From Ailanthus altissimus (Eukaryota; Streptophyta; Magnoliopsida; Sapindales; Simaroubaceae): a stretch of DNA of 64,000 nucleotides. The notes beneath the pieces are model-generated. The model saw nothing but the letters and a program-made list of their open reading frames with translations. It made no database searches and was not told the DNA's origin. The translations under genes were made by a program, and so were the position numbers. The stretch covers positions 3,539,001 to 3,603,000 of the forward strand of contig OX327683.1 in the NCBI GenBank assembly GCA_946807835.1. The letters are read 5' to 3'. Each line of letters starts with the position of its first letter. Position 1 is the first letter of the stretch. This document shows positions 1-12,948 of this stretch, one piece after another.

Positions 1-2578
1 TGGGTTTATTTGCAAGACTTTGGAATTATTTTAGGGACCAAATTGTTATACTTTGAAAGTTTTGGGGGTGAATTCGTAAATACCAAAAATTAGCCACTTA
101 GTATAAAAATACACTTTTAAAACCCTAATTCTCTCATTTAGGTCGAGCTACCCCTTTTAAGAGAGAGAAGAGAGAAATAGAGGAGAGAGAAAGAGAAGAA
201 GAAGAAGAAGAAGAAGAAGAAGAAATTGGAATTTTTGGATCTTAAGAGGTATATCACAATTATTTCTTAATTTATTGGTGTTAATTATGTTAATTTCTTT
301 AAGTTTTGATTTCTGAAAATATGTATAATTGAGGATTTGATGTGTATTTCGTATGATAGTTTGAGAATTGATGATGATTTATAAGATAGTTTGATAAATC
401 ATGATGAATTGTGGAATTTCTGTTAGATAACCTCTTGATCTAGGAATTTTATAAATTGTTGTGATTCGATTCTGGTTTTGAATTTTGAGTATATGAAATT
501 AGACATGTTAAGGATCATCTGAGACTTTTAATCGATTGAAAATTCTGGAAATTGAATTTATAGTGAATTTACCAAAATGACCCTGAAATTCTGGAAATTT
601 CCTGTGTAAACAGTATAGTACAGTGAAAAATAATTTTTGTCCTACTGAATGATCTTCAAAAATTATGAATTTGTGGAATATGATAATTTTATATGCCTAA
701 TATGATATACTCGGAATTGAGAATTTAGATCAATGTGGTTGAAGTGTTATGAATTTCTAAAGTGTATCAGCTCATTGCAATATTTGATTAATAGATTTTT
801 AAAGTTATAGAATAAAATAGTTTTAAAGTATTTTTGGCAGTGATTTGGAAGTGAAATATTTATCATGGACTGACATATATGGTAAGAGTAATTATGTGGT
901 AGTTTTATAATTTTTGAGTTAGTATATGATTTTATAAAATTGGGAGATTGAATACTGTTCAGTAAGTATCTTGATCCTGTCAGGTTAGTAGTTTGGATTC
1001 GATGGTATGTATGGAATGGATTGTGTAGAAACTTTGATATAATATTCATATATAAGAAGGATATATGAGTCAAGAATGGTATATTCTGATTTTGGAGTAA
1101 TTGGACATCATTTGATGTATTATAAAATTTTATTAAGTGTAAGTGGTCAGAATGACAGGTTTTGAGAAACCAAGTATTTAGACCAATTTGATGTGATAAA
1201 TGCATTGTGTATAATTTTGTAAGGTATTTAAAGTATTTTGTGTGAATTGTGAGGCTTATGAAAGGATTAATCTCCATTGATAGGTTAAGGAGATTTAAGC
1301 CTTGTAGCTGAAAGTGTTAAGAGGTAAGTATACTAGACTTTTTACTGAAATCACAATAAACATAGTAATTGTTTTGTATGATTTTGCAAATGGGGTTAAG
1401 AATATGTTTATGTTATGTCAAAGTATATTTTGATATGAAATGTGAATATATGTTTCTGAATGTGAGCATTGACATTGAGCATGGACATACATGTGTTTTT
1501 GTAAGTGAGCTTTCAAAATAAGATGTGTTTAATAAAGAAAGCTTTTGAAGTGTAATATGTCCATGAGAAATATTTTGTATTTTGACGGTACTTGAACTCA
1601 CTGTTAACTTAGTAGGCATTTTATGTGATTGTGGAGCCTTTATGTGTGGCCTTTCCTTTGGGATTGGTATATGTTATGTGTTCCGTATGTAGGGAGGATC
1701 CTATTGGTACCTAAAGGAAGAGTGAGTCATCACATTCGTGTGGTGGCGTATTGGTGCATGTGAGAGGACTCACCGATGATCAGGGTGAGGGTTTAGCTTT
1801 TACCTTCGGGTATGAGCATTATATATGTGTAATTTCAAGACCTCACTTGTACTATTCCTCTCATACGGTATGTCACCTATGAGTGACATTTGGCTCATTA
1901 TGTGATATGTGATATGTAAGTCCTACTAAGTAGTAGTTGAGTGATGGTATTCCTATTATGTGTTTTGAAAGAATGTGTAAGCGCTTACATGATATGTGAT
2001 TTGATAAGATTATGATTTTGATTGATAACAACATATCATACATATGCATTGTGTACATATATGTATTTGTATTTGATATATGAAAAACTAGTATGCTTAC
2101 TGAGTTTTATACTCATTATAGTTTATGGTGATTTCAGGTAAATAAGGTACATGTGTGCTTAGCGGATTTGGCAAGGCTTCTGCTGTTCCTTGGGTTCCCT
2201 AAGTTGTTAGGTTGCTAAGTGTTTCATTTGAGGACACGTGGGATAAAATATTTGATTTGTCCCTGTTGAATAAATACTTAAGTATTATTTTATTGTGTGT
2301 GGTTGGATTTAGTTTAAGTTTCACCAAGTGTAGTAATGGATTGATTTTAAGTAAGAATTTGCAATGAATATATTCTGGGCTTCCGGTAACAAAATTGCTA
2401 CTGGTGACGTAGTAGAGTGTTAATCTCTGAGAAAACTCTGCGTATCTCCGGTTTAGTAATTGTCCCAGTCATAATTCAATTGCTATAATTCTGAAAGAAA
2501 TTAAAATGAATGTTTAAGTATTATTGAATGAATGTAAGTGATGTCGTGTGTCAGATCTGTTGGGTCTGGGGCATGACA
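1..2578 (+). mobile_element. Long LTR, copy A (5' end outside window)
   Basis: Shares its whole length with copies B, C and D below. It ends ...GGGGCATGACA at 2578; about 150 bp of its start lie before the window, judging from copy D. Complete copies run TGTAGTAACC...CGTGACA and are about 2.7 kb. A TATA-like box (tataaaaatac, about 101) is followed by an AAACCCTAATT block, a GA-rich leader and a (GAA)n run at 195-224, as expected of a promoter and transcript start. No primer-binding site follows 2578, so this is a solo LTR or a 3' LTR. The unusual LTR length and the tRNA-Met-type primer site seen next to copy B suggest the Tekay/Del chromovirus lineage (inference). Confidence 0.75.
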
Positions 2579-3211
2579 AAAAGGGTAAGGGGTCAAGTAT
2601 AAAAGTAAAAAAATTATTCATATTAAAGTTTAATTATATAAAAAAATTAATATTAGACTTAAAAATTTTTAGAATTAAATAATAAAAATATTTATTTTTT
2701 AAAAGGTGAAATTATAAAAATTTATTATTAAGCTTAAACTTTTTTCTTTTGGACTTTGGCTCCCTAATAAAAGTCTACCCGGGGTGAATCCCAACCTAAA
2801 TATCAAAGTTATAAAAAAAATTAATTATTATGATTTTTTTTTATCCTTTAATCCTAAAGTATTTGCATGTGTTTTTATTATATATAGAAAATGAGACAAT
2901 ATGATAGCATACAAAGATATCATTAGATCAATAATACAAAACAAAACAATCTACAAATCAAAATTATATCAATCAGGACACTTAATTAAAAAATATAACT
3001 AATAAAAAAATAAATAAAAGCAAATGAATGTAAAGAAAAAAAAATGACAGAAAGGAAAATAACATTAACTACATAATCAATAAAAAAGAACCAAGTAACA
3101 GATTCTATTTGAGCACTTATAGTAAGTTATGTGCATTGTTTTTTGCATTGGTTGGAGGTTTGAGTCCTCGTAGATGTTAAAGTGATTTATTTTATTTTCT
3201 CTTATGTGTGG
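2579..3211. other. AT-rich intergenic DNA, no gene seen
   Basis: Low-complexity A/T-rich sequence. From about 3180 it resembles a diverged unit of the minisatellite at 4490-6236 (ttctcttatgtgtggg), so that array probably began here before LTR F was inserted. Confidence 0.4.
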
Positions 3212-3216
3212 GTGAT

Positions 3217-4484
3217 TGATGTGTGATTTAATAGTTTACAAGCGCACGTTATCGTATTAAGTAATATAAAATTTTTAATTCAAATATCAATTCCACATGG
3301 ATTATGCCATCTAATTCTATAAATCAAGTATTAAAATTAATTTAATTAATTTTTTTAAAAAAAATCACAATCTGAAATTTATTTAACTAATTTATTCTAT
3401 TAATTAAACTAAACAAAATAAATGATATAATTCACAAATAAAGATAATCTAAGATTTTGACTCGTCCCCTAATATTTCATTGGACTCATTAACCACTTAG
3501 TTAATCCCTTAATACCAATTGATTGGCTTATATACTAATCTCATCATAAGCCTCTGCCGATGGTCAAGTGACTATATTACGCATTCTAACAATCACCTAT
3601 ATGTCTATGATAATCAAATCAGAATGTAATTCATTAAGATCAAGTTTAAATTATACCATACATGTCACCTAAGTATATGTCTATCCTAGATGGAATTCAT
3701 AGTTGTTACCCTATGATCATGCATCAAACTACCATAGGCTAAACACATGAATCCCTTTGTCAAGTTTATCATGGTTCCTCAATCATTTATAATATGGCCA
3801 GATATAATGAAAGCATTAAATATAAGATAGAATGAATCAATTGAATACACCAAGTTCGTAAACTAAAAATTAACACAATCCAAATTCATACTAGGTTTAA
3901 ATAGTCTAACCCTAGATGAACAATTTAACCCATCGCAAAATCAAAAGTATCAAATCAATTCATAAAGATCAACAAGATTAAAAATATAATAATAAAAAAA
4001 GAGAAAAAAAAAACTAATCAAAGTAACTCTTTGATGTGCTTCTCTCTCAATCTTGACTTGAAACTTGAATCTTGATCTTGGTTCTTCAATCTTTGACTTT
4101 GATATTTGATTTTGTGTTGTGAATTCTTTCTCTAAATTTTTATATTTTTTTCGTCTTCTCCCCAAATTAGGATTTTTAGCCTTTTATTTGTAGGTTTATG
4201 TCTTTAAATTACTATTCACAAGTATTGTAGCAAAAACTGTTTACTAGTACTGTTCACAGCCACGGTCGCTGCAGTGATGGTACTGTAGCATAATCACTGT
4301 AGTGAATACTGTAGCAATTTTATTTTTTTGGCTTTTTTTCATTAGAGTTTCGACCCTAATCACTCCATTGACTCCAAACCTACAAAATAATAATAAAATA
4401 CATCAAAATTTAAATAATTTTAATTTGTACGAACAAATATTAAGTTTAGAAGATGAAAATATTAGAATTAATGAACCGTTATTA
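3217..4484 (-). mobile_element. Solo LTR F with 5-bp target duplication
   Basis: A 1,268-bp unit starting TGATGTGTG and ending CCGTTATTA, where the expected CA has become TA. It is flanked by the perfect direct repeat GTGAT (3212-3216 and 4485-4489). Layout resembles LTR G at 21000-22384: acgttatcgta near its plus-strand start and a ttatta/ttatca end. Promoter features lie on the minus strand: a cluster of ctgtagca/actgttcac motifs (4207-4316) upstream of a TATA-like aaataaaagg. It sits inside the 81-bp minisatellite. Superfamily unknown. Confidence 0.65.
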
Positions 4485-4489
4485 GTGAT

Positions 4490-6236
4490 GCATTTTATTT
4501 TGTCTCATGTATGGGGCAGTTATTGGAAACTTTTACCCTGACAGATGTCATGGTGGTATATTTTATTTTCTTTCATATATGAGTAGTTATTAGAAGCTTT
4601 TATTCACCTATTGTGAGGCAATTATTAAGAGCTTTTAATCTTTATGTGCTACTTTTTCTCTTGTGTGGAGTCATTATTGGGAGCCCTGATTGTAAAAGTA
4701 GTTATTGGGAGCTCTCTTATGTTTTCTCTTAAGTGTACGGTAATTATTGAGAGCCTTTATTCTAAAGATGTAGTTTACTTTCTTGTGCAAGGCAGTTATT
4801 AGGAGCCTCTTTTGTGTGGGATAGTTATTGAGAGCTTTTATTCCATGTGTGTCACTTCCTCTCTTGTGTGAGGTAGTTATTGGGAGCCTCTATTGTATGG
4901 GATAGTTATTAGGAGCTTTTATTTTCCATGTGTCATTTTCTCTCTTGTGTATAGCAGCTATTAGAAGCCTCTCTTGTGTGGGACAATTATTAAGAGTTTT
5001 TATTTCACATGTATGGCTTTCTCTCTTGTGTAGGGTAGTTATTAAGAGTTTTTCTTGTGTTGAACAGTTATTGGGAGATTTTATTCCCCATATGCCACTT
5101 TCTCTCTTGTGTGAGGCAGTTATTAGGAGTTTTTCTTGTGTAGGACAGTTATGGGGAGCTTTTATTTCTCATATGCAACTTCCTCTCTTGTGTGAGACAG
5201 TTATTTGGAACCCCTTTTGTGTGAGACGGTTATTAAGAGCTTTCATTCTATATGTGCTACTTTTTCTCTTGTGTGGGGCAATTATTAGAAGCCTCTCTTG
5301 TATGGAACAAATATTAGGAGCTTTTATTCCTTATGTATCGCTTCCTCTCCTGGGTGAGGCAGTTATTGAGAGCCTCTCTTGTGTGGAACAATTATTGGGA
5401 TCCTTTATTCCCTGTGTACTACTTCCTCTCTTGTATAGGGCAATTAATGAGAGTCTCTCTTATGTGGAATATTTATTAGAAGTTTTTATTCCTTATGTGT
5501 CACTTTCACTCTTGTGTGGGATAGTTATTGGGAGCCTCTCTTGTGTAGGATAATTATTAAAAGCTTTTGTTCTATATGTATGGCTTCCTCTCTTGTGTGG
5601 AGCAATTATTGAGAGCTTTTCTTATGTAGAACAATTATTATGAGTTTTTATTCCTCCATGTGCTACTTCTTCTCTTAAGTGAGGTAATTATTGGAAGCAT
5701 CTATTGTATGGAGCAGTTAATGAGAGATTTTGTTCCCCATGTGTCATTTTATCTATTATGTTAGGAAGTTATTAAAAGCCTATCTTGTGCAGAACAATTA
5801 TTAGCAACTTTTATTCTCCATATTCTTCTTCTCTTAGGTGAGGCAGTTATTGGGAGCCTCTCTTATATGGAACAGTTATTTTGAGTTTTTATTCCCCATG
5901 TACCACTTCTTGTCTTAGGTAAGGTAGTTATTAGGAGCCTCTTTTGTATGGAATAATTATTGGGAGCTTTTGTTCCCTATTTGTCATTTCCACTATTGCG
6001 TGGGACAGTTATGGTGAGCTTCTTTTGTGTGGGACAGTTATTAATAATTTTTATTCCATATATGTTGCTTCTTCTCTTGTGTGGGATAGTTATTGGGATT
6101 CTCTCTTATGTGAGACAGTTATTAAGAGTTTTTATTTTCCATATGTCACTTCCTCTCTTGTGTAAGATAGTTATCGAGAGTCTCTCTTACGTAGGATAAT
6201 TATTAAGAGCTTTTATTCCTTGTGTGTGCTTCCTCT
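4490..6236. repeat. 81-bp minisatellite, about 21 units
   Basis: Tandem units with spacing of exactly 81 bp measured at 5021, 5102, 5183 and 5264. Each unit is two related halves: ctcttgtgtgggacagttattgg and a longer half ending gcttttattccc-atgtgtcacttc. Since 81 bp is 27 codons, one frame stays open from 4930 to 5553 and gives a 27-residue repeat; this is a by-product of the period, not evidence for a protein. The array abuts the end of the exonuclease pseudogene. A stray unit-like piece lies at about 62445-62500. Confidence 0.85.
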
Positions 6237-6239
6237 CCA

Positions 6240-6535
6240 ATTTAACAGCTAACTTGAAAGAAACAAATGCGTCAATTGCAACATATTAAATCTGTTTTTG
6301 CTTAGCTTCTCTCTATCCCATTTGCTTATCATAATTCATTTTGATTTCTCCATATCAACGTCAAGGAATTGCATAACTAGTCTGTTCAATCCAAATATCC
6401 TCAATTCTTTCTTATCACATTTTGAAGTTGTTATATGAGACACATCCATGGTTCTTACCATGTTCAGTTGATAATCTTCAGACAGTTTTGCAGCATCAGT
6501 TTTGATCCCTTTGCCGATGAATGTAAACTTATTGC
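6240..6535 (-). pseudogene. DEDDy 3'-5' exonuclease pseudogene, C-terminal part
   Basis: Third and last piece of a WRN-exonuclease-like gene. Read on the minus strand it carries FTFIGKGIKTDAAKL (exonuclease motif II with its Asp) and, after a frameshift, YVAIDAFVSFKL (motif III, Y-x3-D). Between them lie an in-frame TGA after MEKSK and a shifted stretch. The piece joins in frame to 13598-13768 across the copia insertion. Plant members of this family are about 200-220 residues and often single-exon; the three pieces total about 636 bp, the whole expected length. The motif residues are intact, but stops and frameshifts make it a pseudogene. Confidence 0.8.
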
Positions 6536-7141
6536 TATTACGTCAGAATTGTTCAAACAATAATTAGCACTGTTACTAATTGTTATGCAGATTACAATTT
6601 TTAGGTAATCGAAATGCAACTAACCAATAATGCTAGCAATGGGACATAACATCACAATAAGGTAACCAACTAACCAATCATTCAACACAATATCCAAAAT
6701 AGAAAGAACACCAAATTTAATAAGGTTCGGTAATATTACCTACGTCTTTGGGCGCCACTGAAATAAATCCACTATCTTCAAAGAGAAATTACAAATTTTT
6801 TGGGTTATAATAAAAACTCCAAACTATTAGGTCAAACTGCAAATACCCAAATAGTAAGGCCAATATTATAATTACCCAAACAGTAGGGTATTACTTATAA
6901 ATGCCCAAAAATAAAGAGAAAAATTAAACTATTACAAACTTCAAGGACTTATATGTAAAACTCTTGAACTATGAGGTTCTCAATTAGAGATCTTACAAAT
7001 TGAAGGAGGAGAAGAGAATTATTCCAAAGTACAACAAATAATCAAGAAGTCCTTATTTTATATAAGCCCAACCAAGCCACCCCGTGCCAAATCCTACCAA
7101 TGTGGGATTGGTTCAATTGACATATAAACCAATTTTTAACA
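6536..7141 (-). repeat. Copia 3' LTR
   Basis: Aligns throughout with 12963-13597, for example the shared taattgttatgc and the end caattgacatataaacc/caattggcatataagcc. On the minus strand it starts TGTTAAAAATTGG just after the purine-rich tract aagatggagattt. Confidence 0.8.
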
Positions 7142-7465
7142 AATCTCCATCTTGGCGAATATGTCAATCCTCCACAAAACTTAACTTTTTCCCAAAATTC
7201 TCTATTTAAATGCAATGCCTCCAAATTTGGCCCAATGACACTATCAAACTCGAACTATACTGATCAAGTCCAAACAATGACTGAACTTGAACTATATAAG
7301 CCAATTTTCAACAAATCTTCACCTTGGCAAATATGTCAATCTTTCATAAAGCTTCACTTTTTCTCAAAATTCTTTATCTAAATGCAACACCTCCAAATTT
7401 GCTCCTAATGGCGCTATCGTACTCGAACTATATTGATCAAGTCCAAACAATGATTGAACTTAATT
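7122..7465. repeat. 172-bp tandem duplication across polypurine tract and LTR start
   Basis: Two copies offset by 172 bp (atataaacc at 7122 and atataagcc at 7294; tgatcaa at 7261 and 7433). Each includes the first bases of the LTR, the polypurine tract and adjacent internal sequence, so the element carries two LTR-start/tract junctions in a row. Confidence 0.75.
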
Positions 7466-7639
7466 GTTGTCACTACCCTAGTCAACATATCTATGGAATT
7501 CTTAACAGTCCCAATCATTTGAAGTAAGATTCTTTCTTCACTAATGATCTCCCGCACAAAATGACACCGAACATCTATATGCTTCATTGGAACATGGTAC
7601 ACTGGTTCTTCATTAAATGAATAGCACTTTAACTATCAG

Positions 7640-8057
7640 AATAAATAGGAATCTTCTTTTGACTAATTTTTAACTCATCCAACAATCCCTATAACCAAAT
7701 AGCTTCCTTTGCAACCTCTGTAACTACTATGTACTATGCCTCTATAGTCGACAAAACAACCGTAGATTGTAAAGTAAAGTTCCAACTCATAAGTACTATC
7801 GTAAGAGTAAACACAAAACTGGTTATTAACCAACGTTTATCTAAATCACTAGTATAATCAGAATCAATATAACCAACAGTATATTGATCATATGTATCAT
7901 CTCTCTCAAAGACTAAGCCAACATTTACAGTCTCCAGTAAATATCGTAGAAGCCATTTCACAGCCTGCCAATGTCCTTTACCAAGATCATGTATATATTT
8001 GCTCATTACTCTAATTGCATGTGAAATACCGAGTCTTGTAAACCCTATAGTATACAT
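7640..8057 (-). pseudogene. Copia RNase H domain relic
   Basis: Minus-strand translation shows the conserved copia order: a tract like RPDISYAV..L (here FTRLGISHAIRVMSKYI), HWQAVKWLLRYL, a YIDSDYTSDLDKR block (normally Y(S/A)DADWAGD..DR), then TVVLSTIEA with a stop where Glu/Tyr follow in live copies. The first 108 codons (8057-7734) are open; the rest is broken. Acidic residues are partly kept (D-S-D). Not functional. Confidence 0.8.
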
Positions 8058-8221
8058 CAGGCTACCAACTGCATTAGTATGTGGAACTCAAGAAATATAC
8101 TCTCGTTCCTCATCTGAACTAGGAGATAAATATACATTAATCTTCATATGAGGTGCAGATGGAGTACTTACAGGTTTTGACTCATTTGAAATACCAAAAT
8201 ATTGTAATACCTTCTTCAGAT

Positions 8222-8700
8222 ATTACTTCTAACTCAAACATATTTTTCTCCTTCTTTGTCTCTACTAATCTTCATGCCTAGTATCTTTCTAGCTTCACCT
8301 AAATCTTTCATCTCAATCTCTCGATTCAACTGAGTCTTTAATTTTCTAATTTTTTCGACATTCATTGAAGCTATCAACATGTCATCGATATACAAGAGTA
8401 GATAAATGAAAGAACAATCGGGTAGCCTCTGAAAATACACATAATGATCAAATTTGCTTCTTGTGTACCTCTAACCCATCATAAACCAATCAAACTGCTT
8501 ATACCACTGCCTTAGTGATTATTTTATACCATAAAGTGATCTTTTCAGTTTACAAATCAATTTTTACTTACCAACAACTTTGAATCCCTCTGACTGAGTC
8601 ATATAGATTTCATCTTCTAAGTTACCATGTAAAAATACAATTTTTATATCTAGTTGAACTAGTTCTATATTTAACTGAGCTATCAAGGCCAATAAAATTC
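8222..8700 (-). pseudogene. Copia reverse transcriptase relic
   Basis: Minus-strand translation gives LVQLDIKIVFLHGNLEDEIY (live copies: Q(M/L)DVK(T/N)AFL(H/N)G.L.E.(I/V)Y), then SLYGIK and the catalytic box LLYIDDMLIA (YVDD in most copia elements), followed by MKDLGEARKILGMKI. Stops interrupt the frame. The domain starts abruptly near 8700, where the LTR B fragment is joined. Encoded the pol polymerase of the host copia element. Confidence 0.85.
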
Positions 8701-8709
8701 TAATGGAAG

Positions 8710-11626
8710 AACTAGTTCAATATTTATGGATTTGGCATTGGCTGGGTTCCCTTAACTACACACATAAAGTCTACAAAATCCTATTCTTAGTTCTGATACC
8801 ACTAAAAGCTGCCACGCCCAGACCTAAAAGATCCAACATACGACATCACTTATAATCATTCAAAAATGTGCACCCATAAATAATATTACACAAAAATTTA
8901 AACTTTAATTCAACACAAGAATCCTTAGCAAGTTGCTAGTAAGTTCAACATTAAAGAAAATCAACTCATAATCTAACATATACATATAATCCTCTATTGA
9001 ACATATTTAAACATTCATTTCAATTTCTTTCAGAATTATAGCAATTGAATTATGACTGGGACAATTATTAAACCGGAGATAAGCAGAGTTTTCTCAGGGA
9101 TTAACACTATACTACGTCACCAGTAGCAACTTTGTTACCGGGAGCCCAGAATATATTCATTGCAAATTCTTACTTAAAATCATCCAATAACCACACTTTA
9201 TGAAACTGAAACCAAATCCAATCCACACACAATAAAATAATACATAAGTATTTATTCAATAGGGACAAATCAAATATCATATCCTATGTGTCCCCAAATG
9301 AAACACTCAGCAACCTAGCAACTTAGGAAACCCAAGAAATAGCAGAAGCCTTGCCAAATCCGCTAAGCACACATGTACCTTATTTACCTGAAATCACCGT
9401 AAACTATAATGAGTATAAAACTCAGTAAGCATACTAGTTTTTTATATATCAAAATACAAATACATATATCATACACAATGCATGTGTATGATATGCTATG
9501 ATAAATCAAAATCATAATCTTATCAAATCTCAAGTCATATAAGTGCTTACACATTCTTTCAAAATATATAATAGGAATACCATCACTCAACTACTACTTA
9601 GGAGGACTTACATATCACATAATGAGCTAAATATCACTCGTAGGTGACATACCGTATGAGAGGAATAATACAAGTGAAGTTTTTAAATCACACATATATA
9701 ATGCTCATGCCCGAAGGTAAAAGCCAAACCCTCACCCTGATCATCGGTGAGTCCTCTCACATGCACCAATACGCCACCACACGAATGTGATGACTCACTC
9801 TTCCTTTAGGTACCAATAGGATCCTCCCTACATACGGAACACATAACATATACAATTCCGGAAGAAAAAGCCACACATAAAGGCTCTACAAATCACATAA
9901 AATGCCTACTAAGTCAACAGTGAGTTCAAGTACCCTCAAAACACAAAATATTTCTCGTGGACATATTACACTTCAAAAGCTCTCTTTGTTAAACACATTT
10001 CACTTTGAAAGCTCACTTTCAAAAACACATGTATGCCATGTATGTCCATGCTCACATTCATAAATACATATCTTCACATTTCAGATCAAAATATACTTTG
10101 ACATAACATAAACATATTCCTAACCACATTTACAAAATCATACAAAACAATTACTACGTTTATTGTGATTTCAGTAAAAAGTCTAGTATACTTACCTCTT
10201 AGCACTTTCAGCTACAAAGCTTAAATCTCCTTAACCTATCAATGGAGATTAATCCTTTCATAAGCCTCACAATTCACACAAAATACTTTAAATAGTTTAC
10301 AATATGCATTTATCACATCAAATTAGTCTAAATACTTAGTTTCTCAAAACCTGTCATTCTGACCACTTACACTCAACAAAATTTTCTAATACATCAAATG
10401 ATGTCCAATTACTGCAAAATCAGAATATATCATTCTTGACTCATATATCCTTTCTATATATAAATATTATAACACAATTCCTACACAATCCACTCCATAT
10501 ACACCATCGAATCCAAACTACTAACCTGACAGGATCAAGATACTTATTGAACAGTATTCAATCTCCTAATTTTATAAAATCATACACTAACTAAAAAATT
10601 ATAAAACAGAAATACTCTTGACACATATCCCAATCCTTGATAAATATTTTACTTCAAAATAACTGTCAAAAATATTTTAAAACTAATTTATTCTCTAGCT
10701 TTTAAAATCTGTTAATCAAATACTGCAATAAGCTGATACACTTTAGAAAATCATAACACTTCAACCACATTGATCTAAATTCTCAATTCTGAGTATATAA
10801 TATTAGACATATACACTTATCATATTCCACAAGTTCGTAATTGTTTTAAGATCATTCAGTATGACAAACATTGTTTGTCACTGTATCATACTGTTTACAC
10901 AGGCAATTTTTAGAATTTCAGGGTCATTTTGGTAAATTCACAACAAATTCAATTTCTGAAATTTTGAATCGATTCAAAGTCTCAGATGATTCTAAACATG
11001 TCTAATTTCATATATTCAAAATGAAAAACCAGAATCGAATCACAAAAATTTATAAAATTACTGGATCAAGAGACTATCAAGTAAAAATTCTATAATTCAT
11101 CATGATTTATCAAGCTATCTTATAGATCATCATCAATTCTTATAAGATCTTATCAAATACACATCAAATTCTCAATTATACATATTTTCAGAAATAAAAA
11201 ATTAAAGGAATTAACTTAATTAATACCAATAAATTGAGAAATAGGTATGATATACCTCTTGAAACTCAAAATTCTAATTTCTTCTTCTCTTTCTCTCCTA
11301 TCTATTTTTCTCTTCTCTCTCTCTAAAGGGATAGCTCAACCCAAAAATGAGCAAATTAGGGTTTCAAAAGTGTATTTTTATACTAAGAGGCAAACTTTTG
11401 ATATTTACGAATTTACCCCTAAAACGTTTAAAGTATTACAATTTGGTCCCTAAAATAAATCTAAAGTCTTACAAATAAACCTAATACTAATAGTATGTCC
11501 TTAACTTATAAAAACACTACTAATAACAATATAAAACATTAAGGATCACCCACATACAAATAAAATATATATATTTATATATATATAAATATATATTCTT
11601 ACCGGTTGTAGATACTGGTTACTACA
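8710..11626 (-). mobile_element. 5' LTR (copy B) plus about 100 bp of internal region
   Basis: The LTR occupies 8810-11626 on the minus strand (TGTAGTAACC...GGGCGTGGCA). It is followed at 8792-8801 by TGGTATCAGA, a tRNA-Met-type primer site, and a short internal stretch ending near 8710. It is therefore a 5' LTR whose downstream part was lost, not a solo LTR. No target duplication is visible: the right flank is atact and the left side is a deletion joint. The 10-mer gaactagttc occurs at the joint (about 8706) and again 56 bp away in RT, so microhomology may explain the deletion. It interrupts copia gag-pre-integrase. Confidence 0.8.
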
Positions 11627-11639
11627 ATACTACCATTAT

Positions 11640-12069
11640 AGTAATACAAGTTGTTCTTCCTAATGCCTTTCAAAGTCATAAGAGCGCTTGAAGTGACCCT
11701 CAGAATTTCATATCATATAGACACAATACAACTTTTAGATTCTAAGGCTCCCAAAGAGATTAGATTCTTCTTCAATTTCAATATATACCGAACATCTGTC
11801 AGAACTCTAGTTGATCCATCATTATTTCTCAACCGAATTAAACCTATCCCAGCAGTATGGAAACTACCATTATTGCCCATATACATAACTCTACCATTAA
11901 GCTTTTTAAAATTAAGGAACCATTCCCGATGTGGACATATATAATAAGTACAACTTGAATCTATAATCCATTCATCAGACCTAGACATGGATGAATAATT
12001 ACTTAAATAAAATTTTGACATACTATCATCACTTATGCTCTGAACAACACATACATTAGAAATAGACAT
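11640..12069 (-). pseudogene. Copia protease and gag-pre-integrase relic
   Basis: Minus-strand frame with WIIDSSCTYYICPHREWF, the degenerate retroviral-type aspartic protease start (D-S-G changed to D-S-S). Then come MGNNG..., VLTDVRYILKLKKNLISLG and a tail KGIRKNNLYYYNGSI, the conserved gag-pre-integrase block before integrase. LTR B begins directly after that tail, so integrase is absent. Confidence 0.8.
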
Positions 12070-12108
12070 GTCTTTTTCTTTCTTTTTTAACTTTGGACAA
12101 TCTTTCTT

Positions 12109-12930
12109 TCAATGCCTTTTCTCTCGACAAAAAGTACACAAGTTTTTTCCTACTCTACCCCTTAATTTAGATTTTTTCCTTTTTCTCGGTTTCCTACTCT
12201 GACTACACCGTCTCACTATTAATGCATCTATTAACTTTCTTTGATCATTTCTACAGATTTCATAATTTGTCAAAGAAGAACAAACTTCTTTAAATGACAG
12301 TTTATCCTTCCCATAGTTAAGAGTAATACATAAATGATCTAATTCATCTGGAAGAGAACCAATCAACAATATATCCTTTAGCAATTAACTTATTGAACTC
12401 ATCAATATGAGAACTGATACTCATACCTGGTCTCAACTGAAGATGAAATAATCTCTTCAATAGATACAACCTGTTTTCATTACTTTTCTTCATATATTTA
12501 TTCTCCAGGGCTTTCTACAATGCACTGGTTGACTTCTCTCTGATGAATGGATGCTTCTACTCTCTATACAGACAAGAACGAATCAACTCACAAGCTTTTA
12601 TATTAAGCTATTTCAGTCTATCTCCTTGATATCTTTTGATTTGGTTTCTTCCAAAAATATAACCATGTTGACACAATTCGTCTAACACCTCACTCTGCCA
12701 TAAGCCGAAATCATTCTAGCCATCAAATTTTTTCATATCTATTCTTGCACTAGACACTGTCATTGTCTCCATTGATGTAGATGATGATAATTCTATAGCT
12801 ACCTTACATAAATGAGCTCGATACACAATATCATAAATAGCCAAGCTCTACCAAATAATTATATCCAACAACTACCAATCCAAATTTATAACCTAAAACA
12901 GTTATAAATGCTCAATAGAACATAGCCACT
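12109..12930 (-). pseudogene. Copia gag relic
   Basis: 12384-12109 is open and carries LLIGSLPDELDHLCITLNYG and a Lys/Arg-rich zinc-knuckle start (LCTFCREKRH, first two Cys). Upstream to about 12700, other frames give LENKYMKKS and LFHLQLRPGMSI, matching the UBN2-type gag of copia elements. Stops and a frameshift separate the parts. Confidence 0.7.
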
Positions 12931-12948
12931 CACTGTCCTAAACTTAGA

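Noticed and set aside
747..1277. 176-codon minus-strand ORF
   Set aside because: Lies antisense within LTR A; only fragments of the frame survive in copies B, C and D.
4930..5553. 207-codon ORF with a 27-residue repeat, as a novel repeat protein
   Set aside because: It is open only because the minisatellite period is 81 bp; units vary as freely at codon position 1 and 2 as at 3, and there is no promoter or conserved start.
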